DNA of 23,100 nt from Galactobacter sp. (GCA_022712075.1 JALAHE010000005.1:1-23100), one strand, 5' to 3'. Counted from the stretch's first letter, positions 13,738-21,709 are shown. A program made the numbers and translations. Notes: generated by a model not told the origin, from the letters alone.

Positions 13738-15807
13738 CTAGCGCTGGCCGGCCTTGGCGGCCGCCTTGGCCTCGGCGCGGCGGCGCTTCAGCAGCACCTT
13801 CTCATCCACGGGGGAGTTCGGATCCGCGCGGAGGTGGCGGTAGTACTCGGCCGCCTCGTCCTGGCGGGCCTGCTCGGCACCCGAGGAGATGGGCGCGCGC
13901 AGGTGGTCCTGCGTGTAGCCAAAGGCATCGACGAGCTCCTGTGCGTGGGGGCGCAGGCGCGCGATCAGGCGGTCGATGTACTCCACGAGCGTGCGGGCGC
14001 GCTGGGCCGAGAGGCGGCCGTGCATGAGGTACCAGCCGAGCTCGTCCTCGATGCAGCCGAGGCCGAAGAGGTCGCGCAGCCAGGTGAGGATGGTCCGGGT
14101 GTCCTCGTCCTCGACCGCCTCGAGCCCGCGGGTGAAGGCCTCCCACTGCAGGAGGCGCCCGTGGGCGGCCGCCGCCTGAATGAGGGCGTCCTGGTGCTCG
14201 TTGAAGACGCGGGCCTTCTCGGCGGAGCTCGCCTTGGCGACGTCATTGAGGGCGCGGCCGATCTCGGACACGGTGACGTTCACGCGCTCCGTCAGGAGGG
14301 CGCGCTGCACCTCGGGGTCCTTGAGCACCGTGGCGCTGCGCTTTTCGCTGCCGGTGTCGCGGGCCTCCTGGCCCAGGGCGCGCAGGCCGGTGCGGGCCAG
14401 CACGGCGTCGGAGACGGTGCGCAGGGCGAAGCGCGCCATGCCGGCGGCGTCCATGCCCTTGAAGGACTTGGCGTAATCGGTCAGGCGGCGCTTGCCGACG
14501 AGCTGGAGCAGGATGTTGTTATCGCCCTCGAAGGTCGCGTAGATGTCGAGGTCGGCGTGCAGGCCGGTGAAGCGGTTCTCGGCGAGGAAGCCCGAGCCCC
14601 CGCAGGCCTCGCGGCACTCCTGGAGGGTGCCGAGGGCATCCCACGTGGTGGTCGGCTTGAGCGCCGCCGCCAGGGTCTCGAGGTCCTCGCGGTCGGCGTC
14701 GGAGGCACGCTCGCCGGAGAACACGCCGTCGAAGGCCTCGAGCAGCTCCTCGTGCGAGAACGAGCCGGCGTAGGTGCGGGCGATGAGCGGGATGAGTCGG
14801 CGCTGGTGGCGCTGGTAGTCGAGGATCACCTCCTCCTGCACATCGCTGCTCGCGTTGAACTGGCGGCGCTGGTTCGCGTAGGTCACGGCGATCTGCAGGG
14901 CGATCTTCGAGGCGGCCGTCGCGGCGCCATCGAGCGAGACGCGCCCCTGCACGAGCGTGCCGATCATGGTGAAGAAGCGGCGGCCTGGGGACTCGATGGG
15001 GGAGGAGTAGCTGCCGTCCTCGGCGACGTCGCCGTAGCGGTTGAGCAGGTTGGTGCGCGGAACGCGGACCTCGCTGAAGTGCAGGCGCCCGTTGTCGATG
15101 CCGTTGAGGCCGCCCTTGACGCCGTCGTCCTCGCCGCCGATGCCGGGCAGGAACTCGCCGTTCTCGTCGCGGATCGGCACGTAGAAGCAGTGCACGCCGT
15201 GGTTGACGCCGTTGGTGATCAGCTGGGCGAAGACCGTTGCCGCCTTGCCGTGGAGGGCCGCGTTGCCGAGGTAGTCCTTCCAGCCGGCGCGGAACGGGGT
15301 GTTGATCACGAACTCTTGGGAGGCGACGTCGTACGTGGCCGTCGTCGCGATGGAGGCGACGTCGGAGCCGTGGCCGGTCTCCGTCATGGCAAAGGCGCCG
15401 GGGATCTCCATGCTCATGATGCCGGGCAGCCACTTGTCGTGGTGCTCGCGCGTGCCGAGGTGGAGCACGGCGGCGCCGAAGAGGCCCCACTGAACTCCTG
15501 CCTTGATCTGCAGCGAGGGATCCGCCGTGACGAGCTCCTCGAAGCCGGCGATATTTCCGCCGTGGTCGTCCCCGCCTCCCAGGTGCTTCGGGAAAGCGCG
15601 ATGCACGGCCTTCGCCTCCACGAGGGTGTACAGGTTTGCGAGCGTGCGCTCGCGGTGCTCCGGCATGGGCTGGCCCTCGATCTTGGCCAGCTCGGGGCGC
15701 GCAGAGAGGGTCCTGGCCTCGCGGCGAACCTCGGCCCAGCGGCCAAGCAGCTGCTCGCCGAGCGCTGCGACGTCGAGGCGGGGGGTGGTGCTCTCGGTGG
15801 TGCTCAT
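13738..15807 (-). CDS. Acyl-CoA oxidase / acyl-CoA dehydrogenase family flavoprotein
   Basis: This 689-aa FAD enzyme should introduce the 2,3-double bond into acyl-CoA, the first step of beta-oxidation. Visible motifs are MTETGHGSDV (141-150), the flavin/substrate segment, and CREACGGSGFLAENRF (398-413) with Glu400 at the position of the acyl-CoA oxidase catalytic base, followed by YATFEGDNNILLQ (423-435). Length and a helical C-terminal domain (about 500-670) fit acyl-CoA oxidases rather than short dehydrogenases; whether oxygen is the acceptor cannot be told. ATG at 15807 has AAGGAT upstream; a TTG one codon earlier is less likely. It lies 22 bp downstream of the TetR gene and probably shares its transcript. 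It sits where mycobacteria have fadE5 in the comparable cluster. Confidence 0.88.
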   Translation of the reverse strand: MSTTESTTPRLDVAALGEQLLGRWAEVRREARTLSARPELAKIEGQPMPEHRERTLANLYTLVEAKAVHRAFPKHLGGGDDHGGNIAGFEELVTADPSLQIKAGVQWGLFGAAVLHLGTREHHDKWLPGIMSMEIPGAFAMTETGHGSDVASIATTATYDVASQEFVINTPFRAGWKDYLGNAALHGKAATVFAQLITNGVNHGVHCFYVPIRDENGEFLPGIGGEDDGVKGGLNGIDNGRLHFSEVRVPRTNLLNRYGDVAEDGSYSSPIESPGRRFFTMIGTLVQGRVSLDGAATAASKIALQIAVTYANQRRQFNASSDVQEEVILDYQRHQRRLIPLIARTYAGSFSHEELLEAFDGVFSGERASDADREDLETLAAALKPTTTWDALGTLQECREACGGSGFLAENRFTGLHADLDIYATFEGDNNILLQLVGKRRLTDYAKSFKGMDAAGMARFALRTVSDAVLARTGLRALGQEARDTGSEKRSATVLKDPEVQRALLTERVNVTVSEIGRALNDVAKASSAEKARVFNEHQDALIQAAAAHGRLLQWEAFTRGLEAVEDEDTRTILTWLRDLFGLGCIEDELGWYLMHGRLSAQRARTLVEYIDRLIARLRPHAQELVDAFGYTQDHLRAPISSGAEQARQDEAAEYYRHLRADPNSPVDEKVLLKRRRAEAKAAAKAGQR

Positions 15808-15829
15808 CAACGAATCCTTTCGATTCTGG

Positions 15830-16549
15830 CTACTGCTGTGCTGCGGGGGCTGAAGGATGATCTGCGGCTCGGGCGGTGCCCGGGGTGCTGGCGGTTGGCC
15901 CGGAGAGGAGCCACGCGGTCAGGGACGCCGTGAGCTCCGCGGCGCTCTCGCGCGAGGCGGCGTCTCGTTCCAGCCATGCCTCGCCCGCCGCGCGGATGAA
16001 TCCGAGCGCGGCGTGCGGCCACAGGCTCAGCTGCGTCAGGAGTGCCGGGCCGGGGTTGAGCTCCTGGAGCCGTTCGCGGAAGAGCTCGGCCAGGTGATCG
16101 CTCACGTGCTTGAGGGCGTCGGCCTGGCCTGCGTCCCCTGGGGCCATGACGAAGGCATACGTGTTGGGTGAGGCCTCGGCCTGCGCCAGGTAGGTGCCGA
16201 TCATGGCGGAGAGGGCGGCCAGGGGATCGGGGGCGTTGCGGCCCGCGGCCTGCACGGCGGCGCTGAGCTTGCTGACGACGTCGTCGCCGATCGCGCGGCG
16301 TAGCCCGTCCTTGTCGCCGAAGTAGCGGTAGTAGACGGACTTGCTCGTGGCGGCCTCGGCAGCGATGTCTCCCATGGCTACGCCGGGTCCGCCGCGGTGG
16401 ATGGCCCGGCGCGCGGCCAGGACCAGCTCGTCGCGGCGCTGATTGCGGTGCTCGTCCCAGCGGGTGGCGCGGCCGTCGCTTAGGCGCGTCGAGACCAGGT
16501 CCGGATGCGCGTCGTGGCGCGACTCACTGACGGGGGTGATCTGTTTCAC
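15830..16549 (-). CDS. TetR/AcrR family transcriptional regulator
   Basis: This 239-aa protein has an N-terminal helix-turn-helix (about 36-85) with the TetR pattern GDIAAEAATSKSVYYRYFGDKDGL at its core, and an all-helical ligand-binding C-terminal domain. The first 30 residues are a polar extension. The C-terminus ends in a low-complexity Ala/Pro/Ser tail. I chose GTG at 16549: it lies 7 nt after a TACGCT -10 box, which implies a leaderless transcript starting at the GTG. The operator-like inverted repeat (16549-16581) begins at this start codon, so autoregulation is very likely. Linked genes suggest an acyl-CoA-type ligand and control of the divergent fatty-acid module; the ligand is inference. 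A start further upstream would read through the operator and is rejected. Confidence 0.88.
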   Translation of the reverse strand: MKQITPVSESRHDAHPDLVSTRLSDGRATRWDEHRNQRRDELVLAARRAIHRGGPGVAMGDIAAEAATSKSVYYRYFGDKDGLRRAIGDDVVSKLSAAVQAAGRNAPDPLAALSAMIGTYLAQAEASPNTYAFVMAPGDAGQADALKHVSDHLAELFRERLQELNPGPALLTQLSLWPHAALGFIRAAGEAWLERDAASRESAAELTASLTAWLLSGPTASTPGTARAADHPSAPAAQQ

Positions 16550-16581
16550 GATACCGAGCGTATCAGGTACGCTCGGTATCG
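16545..16581. promoter_or_regulatory. Divergent promoters with overlapping TetR-type operator
   Basis: A perfect inverted repeat has 14-bp arms CGATACCGAGCGTA (16549-16562) and TACGCTCGGTATCG (16568-16581) around TCAGG. Each arm holds TACGCT, a good TANNNT -10. On the plus strand it pairs with TTCACG (16545-16550) at a 17-bp spacing, for the thiolase operon. On the minus strand it ends 7 nt before the tetR GTG. Binding here should block both promoters at once. The site is seen; binding by the adjacent TetR protein is inferred from position. Confidence 0.85.
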
Positions 16582-16661
16582 GACAGAACGCCCCCCGCTT
16601 GGCCGGTTCAGCTCCGGCCACTACTTCAGCGACGTCACCCGTCAAGGAACACGAGGACACC

Positions 16662-17957
16662 ATGGCTTCGAGCCCTTCCCCGCGCCGAGCAGTGATCATC
16701 GGCGGCAACCGCATTCCCTTCGCCCGTGCGAACGGCGCCTATATCGGCGCTTCAAATCAGGACATGCTGACGGCCGCCCTGGACGGCCTCGTGGCCCGCT
16801 TCGGGCTGCAGGGTGAACGTCTGGGGGCCGTGGCCGCCGGCGCGGTCCTCAAGCACTCGCGCGACTTCAACCTGACGCGCGAGAGCGTCCTCGGCACGGC
16901 GCTCGATCCCGCCACGCCGGCCTACGACGTCCAGATGGCGTGCGCCACCGGCCTCGAGGCCATCGGCTCGCTCGCCGACAAGATCAAGCTGGGCCAGATT
17001 GACTCGGCCATCGGCGGCGGCGTCGATACCATCTCCGACGCCCCCATCGCCCTCTCCGACGGCGCGCGCGCCGGCATGCTGGCGCTCAGTCGCGCCCGCA
17101 CTCTGAAGGACCGGCTTGCCGCCGTCGCCTCGCTGCGACCGCGTGACCTCGCCCCAGCCGCCCCCGGCACCAACGAGCCGCGCACCGGGCTCTCCATGGG
17201 CGAGCACCAGGCGCTGACGACCGAGAAGTGGGGCATCACCCGCGAGGCCCAGGACGAACTGGCCGCCGCGAGCCACCAGCACCTGGCTGCCGCCTACGAG
17301 CGCGGCTTCTTCGACGACCTCGTCACGCCGTACCGGGGCCTCGCGCGAGACAACAACCTGCGCGCCGACTCCACCGTGGAGAAGCTCGCCAAGCTCAAGC
17401 CGGCCTTCGGCAAGAACCTCGGCGAGCGGGCCACGATGACCGCGGGCAACTCCACCCCGCTCACGGACGGCGCCTCCGCCGTGCTGCTCGGCTCCGAGGA
17501 ATTTGCCGCCGCCCATTCGCTGCCCGTCCTTGCCGACTTCGTCGACTACGAGCTCGCCGCCGTCGACTTCGTCTCCGGCGAGGAGGGCCTGCTCATGGCC
17601 CCCGCGTACGCCGTGCCGCGCCTGCTGGCCCGCAACGGCCTCACGCTGCAGGACTTCGACTTCTACGAGATCCACGAGGCCTTCGCCGGCACCGTGCTCT
17701 CCACCCTGAAGGCGTGGGAGGACCCGGAGTTCTGCGCCGAGCGCCTGGGTCTGGACGCCCCGCTCGGCTCGATCGACCGCTCAAAGCTCAACGTGGCCGG
17801 CTCCTCGCTGGCCGCCGGGCACCCCTTTGCTGCGACGGGCGGGCGCATCGTCGCCACGCTCGCGAAGCTGCTGCACGAGAAGGGCTCCGGCCGCAGCCTG
17901 ATCTCCGTGTGCGCGGCCGGTGGCCAGGGCATCGTCGCGATCCTGGAGGCGCGCTGA
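16662..17957 (+). CDS. Acetyl-CoA C-acyltransferase (thiolase, FadA2/FadI type)
   Basis: This 431-aa thiolase cleaves 3-ketoacyl-CoA with CoA, the last step of beta-oxidation, or runs in reverse as a condensation. The nucleophile is Cys94 in QMACATGLEA, and the other active-site residues are His338 (EIHEAFAG), His387 (AAGHPFAATGG) and Cys417 (VCAAGGQG). GHPFAATGG is typical of the FadI/trifunctional-beta branch and of mycobacterial FadA2. ATG at 16662 has GAGGA upstream and about 80 nt of leader from the predicted transcription start. The stop codon is one base from the next ATG, so it is the first gene of a thiolase - FabG - MaoC operon under the divergent operator. Confidence 0.92.
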   Translation: MASSPSPRRAVIIGGNRIPFARANGAYIGASNQDMLTAALDGLVARFGLQGERLGAVAAGAVLKHSRDFNLTRESVLGTALDPATPAYDVQMACATGLEAIGSLADKIKLGQIDSAIGGGVDTISDAPIALSDGARAGMLALSRARTLKDRLAAVASLRPRDLAPAAPGTNEPRTGLSMGEHQALTTEKWGITREAQDELAAASHQHLAAAYERGFFDDLVTPYRGLARDNNLRADSTVEKLAKLKPAFGKNLGERATMTAGNSTPLTDGASAVLLGSEEFAAAHSLPVLADFVDYELAAVDFVSGEEGLLMAPAYAVPRLLARNGLTLQDFDFYEIHEAFAGTVLSTLKAWEDPEFCAERLGLDAPLGSIDRSKLNVAGSSLAAGHPFAATGGRIVATLAKLLHEKGSGRSLISVCAAGGQGIVAILEAR

Positions 17958-17958
17958 C

Positions 17959-19296
17959 ATGGCAGATCAGTATCTGAACTTCGCCACGAGCGGCCTGGGT
18001 CGCTCCCTCGTCAAGCAGCTTGGACTGCCCGCGCCGGTCACGCTGCGCCGCTACCGCGAGGGTGCCCCCCTGGTGCCCGGCGCCATTCTGGTGGTCGGCT
18101 CGAGCCCCCTGGCCGCGGAGCTCGGCGAACTGCTCCTGGCGTGGGGCCAGGAGGTGCGCACGCACGACGCCGGTGACTCCTCGCTCGGCGCCATCGTCGT
18201 GGCGCTCGACGACCTCGAGTCGCCCTCCGGCCTCTCGGCCCCGGCGCTCACCGTCTCGCCGGCGTTGCGCAAGCTGGCCCCGGGCGGACGCGTCATCACG
18301 ATCGCCCGCCCGGCCTCCGACGACGACGCGCCGGCCGTGGCCGCCGCTCGCCAGGGCGTCACCGGCTTCCTGCGCTCGCTCGCTCACGAGCTGCGCGGCG
18401 GAGCCACGGGCAACGGGATCGAGCTGGCCGAGGGCATCGGTCTGGAGGCCCCCAGCGCCCAGGGTGCTCTGCGCTTCCTGCTCTCGGGCCGTTCCGCCTA
18501 CGTGGACGGCCAATTCATCCGCGTCGAGGGGACGGGTGGCTCGCTTCCGGCCAACGTCGACCGGCCCCTCGAGGGCAAGGTTGCCGTGGTCACCGGCGCC
18601 GCCCGCGGCATCGGTGCGGCCATCGCCAAGGTGCTCCACCGCGACGGCGCCACCGTGGTGGCTGTGGACGTCCCGGCCGCCGGCGATGCGCTCGCCAAGG
18701 TCGCGAACGAGGTGGGCGGCACCACCCTGCAGCTCGACGTCACCGCGCCGGACGCCGGCGCCAAGATCATCGAGCACGCAACGGGCCGCCACGGTCGCCT
18801 CGACATCGTCATCCACAACGCCGGCATCACGCGCGACAAGCTGCTCGTCAACATGGACGCCGCCAAGTGGGACTCGGTCATGGCGGTCAACCTCGAGTCT
18901 CAGCTGCGCATGAATCAGGCCTTCCTCGACGCCGGCCTGCCCGGCCTGCGGCTCGTGAGCCTGGCCTCCACGTCCGGCATCGCCGGGAACCGTGGGCAGA
19001 CGAACTACGGTGCGTCCAAGGCCGGCGTCATCGGCATGGTCGGCGCCTCCGCCCGCCTGTTCGGCGAGCTCGGTGGCGGCATCAACGCGGTGGCGCCCGG
19101 CTTCATCGAGACGGAGATGACGGCCAAGATTCCCTTTGGCACCCGCGCCGCCGGCCGGCTCATCCTGCCCTCGCTGCAACAGGGAGGCCTTCCGCTCGAT
19201 GTTGCGGAGGCGATCTCCTTCCTTGCCTCCGACGCCGCGGGTGGCATCAATGGGCGCACGCTGCGCGTGTGCGGCCAGAGCCTGATCGGGGCCTGA
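17959..19296 (+). CDS. High-molecular-weight FabG-type 3-oxoacyl reductase (FabG4-like)
   Basis: This 445-aa protein is almost twice the usual FabG length. Residues about 1-195 form a Rossmann-like N-terminal domain without catalytic residues (GAILVVGSSPLAAELG at 41-56). Residues 205-445 are a complete SDR with TGAARGIG (212-219), NAG (287-289), Ser at about 337, Tyr350 and Lys354. This architecture matches M. tuberculosis FabG4 (Rv0242c), an NADH-dependent reductase active on 3-oxoacyl-CoA. With the thiolase upstream and the MaoC hydratase downstream it would interconvert 3-oxoacyl- and (R)-3-hydroxyacyl-CoA. ATG at 17959 lies one base after the thiolase TGA, and the MaoC gene starts 3 bp after its stop, so the three are co-translated from one message. 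Confidence 0.9.
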   Translation: MADQYLNFATSGLGRSLVKQLGLPAPVTLRRYREGAPLVPGAILVVGSSPLAAELGELLLAWGQEVRTHDAGDSSLGAIVVALDDLESPSGLSAPALTVSPALRKLAPGGRVITIARPASDDDAPAVAAARQGVTGFLRSLAHELRGGATGNGIELAEGIGLEAPSAQGALRFLLSGRSAYVDGQFIRVEGTGGSLPANVDRPLEGKVAVVTGAARGIGAAIAKVLHRDGATVVAVDVPAAGDALAKVANEVGGTTLQLDVTAPDAGAKIIEHATGRHGRLDIVIHNAGITRDKLLVNMDAAKWDSVMAVNLESQLRMNQAFLDAGLPGLRLVSLASTSGIAGNRGQTNYGASKAGVIGMVGASARLFGELGGGINAVAPGFIETEMTAKIPFGTRAAGRLILPSLQQGGLPLDVAEAISFLASDAAGGINGRTLRVCGQSLIGA

Positions 19297-19299
19297 GCC

Positions 19300-20166
19300 G
19301 TGCGAGAGACCCTTCCCGCGGTGCCAAGCCTCGGCTCCCTCTACGCCGCGGCGGCCCCGCGGGTTCTGCGCAAGGTTGCTTCGGTCGCTCCGGGCTCGCT
19401 GCCGGACACTGAGGCGTACGTCGAGTCCGTGCGGTGCTCCCGCGAGCAGCTCATCGCCTACCAGCGCCTGATGGGAGACACGGTCCGTGAGGAGCTGCCG
19501 AGCGTGCTGCTGCACGGGCTCGGCTTCCCGGTGGCGCTGTGGCTCATGTCCCGCAAGGACTTCCCGCTTCCGTTGCTCGGCCTGGTGCACCTGCGCAACG
19601 AGGTGCGTCACCTCCGGGCCGTGACCCCCGACGAGGAGCTCGCGGTGAGCGCCCGCGCCCTGGGCCTCGAGGCCCACCACGCCGGCACCGCCGTCACGAT
19701 CGAGACGAGCCTGTTCTCGGCCGGTGAGCTCGTGTGGCGCGGCCTGAGCCTCTATCTCGCCAAGGGCGTGCGCCTCGACGGGGTGCAGGCGCCCACCGCG
19801 CCCGAGCGCGCGGCCTTTGTTCCGCCGAGCACGACGGCGCGTTGGCGCCTCGACGGGGCGACGGGCCGCCGCTTCGCGGCGGTGCTCGGCGACTACAACC
19901 CCATCCACCTGAGCGCGCTGAGCGCCAAGGTGCTCGGACTCAAGGCGCCCATCGCCCACGGCATGTACCTGGCCGGCCGGGCGCTGGCCCAGTGCGCCCC
20001 GCACGGGACGGGCTACGCCTGGTGTATCGACTTCGCCACGCCGGTGTTCCTGCCCGGCACGGTGGAGGTCAATCGCACGAGCCGGCCAGGCGGCGTCGTG
20101 CAGTTCTGCGGATGGAACGCGAGGAATTCCAAGCCGCATTTCGCCGGCCAGGTCGGCCCGCTCTAG
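19300..20166 (+). CDS. MaoC-type (R)-specific enoyl-CoA hydratase (HtdX-like)
   Basis: This 288-aa double-hotdog protein has the hydratase 2 motif GDYNPIHLSALSAKVLG (197-213), with Asp198 and His203 as catalytic residues, followed by the conserved AHGMYLAG. The N-terminal half (about 35-155) is the non-catalytic hotdog that covers the acyl chain. It should hydrate trans-2-enoyl-CoA to (R)-3-hydroxyacyl-CoA, or the reverse. It resembles HtdX (Rv0241c), encoded beside FabG4 in M. tuberculosis. The start is GTG at 19300, 3 bp after the FabG stop. Stop codon is TAG, and the convergent glycosyltransferase ends only 10 bp away with no terminator visible between. Confidence 0.88.
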   Translation: MRETLPAVPSLGSLYAAAAPRVLRKVASVAPGSLPDTEAYVESVRCSREQLIAYQRLMGDTVREELPSVLLHGLGFPVALWLMSRKDFPLPLLGLVHLRNEVRHLRAVTPDEELAVSARALGLEAHHAGTAVTIETSLFSAGELVWRGLSLYLAKGVRLDGVQAPTAPERAAFVPPSTTARWRLDGATGRRFAAVLGDYNPIHLSALSAKVLGLKAPIAHGMYLAGRALAQCAPHGTGYAWCIDFATPVFLPGTVEVNRTSRPGGVVQFCGWNARNSKPHFAGQVGPL

Positions 20167-20176
20167 GCGGCAGGGC

Positions 20177-21364
20177 TCAGGCGGCGCGGGGCTGCTCCAG
20201 GCGCGCGTACAGCGCCAGCAGCGTCCGCGCCGTCGCGTCCCAGCCGCGGTGGGCACCCGTCTGCGCCGCCGCGCTGCGCCAGGCGAGGGGCGCGCCGTGC
20301 TGGACGCGGGCGAGGGCCTCGGCCCAATGCACCGGATCAAGGTCTGGCAGAAGGCGCCCGTCCACGCCGTCGTTGACGATGGTCCGCAGGCCGCCCACGT
20401 CGTGGGCAAAGACCGGCGTGCCGCACGCCAGGGCCTCCGCTGCAACCAGGCCGTAGGTTTCGTGGCGCGAGGGCATGAGCACGGCGTCGGCGGCGCGGTA
20501 CCACGCCGCCAGCTAGCGGGGGGGCACGGGAGGCAGTGAGAGCACGCGCGCGCCGACGCCCGCCGCGGCCGCGAGGGCCGCCGGGTCCTGTGCTCCGGCG
20601 CCGGAGCGGTCTCCCAGCAGCACGAGCGTGCCGCCGATGCCGTGGCGGGCGAGCAATCCAAGGGCGGAGATGGCGACCTGCGGACCCTTGTACGGCTGGA
20701 TCCGCCCGGCAAACAGCAGGCGCGGCCCCTGGCAGCTCAGCGGCCAGGCGGCGCGCTCGCCCTCGGGCGTGAACACCTGGGTGTCGATGCCGGGCGAGAC
20801 GACGCTCACGCGGTGTGCGGGGAGGCCGAAGTCGACGAGCAGTTCCTCGCGGTCGGCAGGCGTGTTGGCGGTCAGCGCGTCGGCGGTCGCTGCGATGGAC
20901 GCCTCGGCGCTTGCCCGGGGCTGCTCCAGGGGAACGCCGGGGGAGTGACGGTGCTTCCGCGCGGCCGTGGTGTGCATCGTGTGAACCCAGGGGCCCGGAT
21001 GCCTGCGCCGGACGAGCGCCGCCGCCGCACCCGAAAGCCAATAGTGCGAATGCAGGGGCGCGCGGGCATCGAAGTCGGCGTGGGAGAGCAGGGCCGCCGC
21101 GAATTCCGGCACTGCCTCGGCCAGCTGTTCCTTGCTCAGGTGGCGGTCGCCGCCGGCGGGAACGCCGTAGACGAAGACGCCGGCGGCGGGGGAGCGGCTC
21201 CAGGCCGCCCGTGACCGTGTGAAGACGTTCACCCGCGCCCCTGTGGCGGCGAGAGCCAGCGCGCTCTGCAGGACAAACACGTTCATGCCACCTGCGTCGC
21301 CAGCCCCCGGCTGAGCGAGGGGGGAGGTGTGTAGCGAGAGGACGTTGACGGCGGGGGTGCTCAC
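20177..21364 (-). pseudogene. mshA: mshA-like D-inositol-3-phosphate glycosyltransferase with in-frame TAG
   Basis: The conceptual product is about 395 residues of GT-B, GT4-family glycosyltransferase. Strong MshA-type marks are SLHTSPLAQPGAGDAGGMNV at the N-terminus, HSHYWLSG, SVVSPGID and GRIQPYKGPQ. MshA starts mycothiol synthesis by joining GlcNAc to inositol 3-phosphate. The frame is interrupted at codon 284 by TAG (20513-20515), between PPVPPR and LAAWYRAADAVLMPSR; the reading frame is the same on both sides. Glu is usual at such a place, so a single GAG to TAG change would explain it. The EX7E motif (Glu302, Glu310) lies beyond the stop, so the 283-aa product should be inactive. The start is GTG at 21364, with AGGAG six bases upstream. 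Sequencing error or a recent nonsense mutation are both possible; the rest looks well conserved. Confidence 0.8.
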
Positions 21365-21400
21365 TCCGGGCTCCTGAAGAAAACGATGCACGGTGGCGCT

Positions 21401-21429
21401 GGTGAATCGGTGGTGAAGTTGCCTTCACC
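21401..21429. promoter_or_regulatory. Inverted repeat upstream of mshA-like gene
   Basis: GGTGAAG (21412-21418), loop TTGC, CTTCACC (21423-21429) is a perfect 7-bp inverted repeat, with another GGTGAA at 21401-21406. It lies 48-65 bp upstream of the GTG and could be an operator or leader hairpin. No clear -10/-35 pair was found in the 21365-21450 spacer. Confidence 0.35.
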
Positions 21430-21454
21430 GCCTAGGGTCTCATGGAGCAAACAA

Positions 21455-21486
21455 AGAGGCCCTCGGGATCACTCCCGAGGGCCTCT
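21455..21486 (-). terminator. Rho-independent terminator downstream of tRNA-Leu
   Basis: A perfect 14-bp stem, AGAGGCCCTCGGGA (21455-21468) with its complement (21473-21486), has a 4-nt loop. On the minus strand it is followed by TTTGTTTG, as expected for termination of the tRNA transcript before the mshA-like gene. Confidence 0.85.
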
Positions 21487-21492
21487 ACTCTG

Positions 21493-21576
21493 TGCGCGAA
21501 GGGGGACTTGAACCCCCACCCCGTTTCCAGGACTAGCACCTCAAGCTAGCGCGTCTACCTATTCCGCCACCCGCGC
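21493..21576 (-). tRNA. tRNA-Leu, anticodon GAG
   Basis: The 84-nt minus-strand sequence folds as a class II tRNA. The acceptor GCGCGGG pairs with TTCGCGC (two G-U pairs), the D arm holds GGCGGAATAGGTAGACGC, and the anticodon stem CTAGC/GCTAG encloses loop TTGAGGT with anticodon GAG. A short extra arm follows, then a T arm with GGGGG-TTCAAGT-CCCCC and discriminator A. CCA is not encoded. It reads CUC/CUU leucine codons. Confidence 0.95.
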
Positions 21577-21622
21577 AGGTGGTGTCTCCGGCTTCCTTTC
21601 GGCCGCCGTGGCAACGAGTAAG

Positions 21623-21651
21623 AGCTTACACGAGTGGCGGCCAAGGAACAA
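21623..21651 (-). promoter_or_regulatory. Promoter of tRNA-Leu
   Basis: On the minus strand, -35 TTGTTC (21646-21651) and -10 TAAGCT (21623-21628) are separated by exactly 17 bp. The predicted start is about 40 nt before the mature tRNA 5' end at 21576. Confidence 0.6.
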
Positions 21652-21703
21652 ATCGAGGGCTCCTCAACGCAACTCATCCGGGTCGTGCAAGTGGTGATCG
21701 CAC

Positions 21704-21709
21704 TAGGGT
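21704..21709 (+). promoter_or_regulatory. Candidate -10 for the M20 peptidase gene
   Basis: TAGGGT fits the TANNNT pattern and lies 98 bp upstream of the GTG at 21808. No -35 consensus is present. The predicted leader contains GAGGAGAGG close to the start codon. Confidence 0.35.

Noticed and set aside
11961..14027. A 688-codon plus-strand open frame across pepN
   Set aside because: It lies opposite the HExxH/GAMEN-bearing pepN frame, has a Gly/Val/Arg-rich composition and no recognisable domain.
13627..15933. A 768-codon plus-strand open frame opposite the acyl-CoA oxidase gene
   Set aside because: It is antisense to a gene with clear catalytic motifs; its Ala/Gly/Glu/Arg-rich translation shows no domain.
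20513..20515. Programmed recoding (for example pyrrolysine) at the mshA TAG
   Set aside because: There is no downstream recoding structure or suppressor tRNA in the window, no reason for pyrrolysine in a glycosyltransferase, and TAG ends other genes here. A nonsense mutation or sequence error is simpler.
20516..20525. A frameshift in the seven-G run next to the mshA stop
   Set aside because: The reading frame is the same before and after the run, so an indel there is not needed; a single substitution explains the stop.
17788..20712. A very long open frame (974 codons) on the minus strand antisense to fabG4-like and maoC genes
   Set aside because: Its product is rich in Arg, Gly, Ala and His with no fold or motif, while the opposite strand carries complete SDR and hydratase motifs. 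Long antisense frames are normal in GC-rich DNA.
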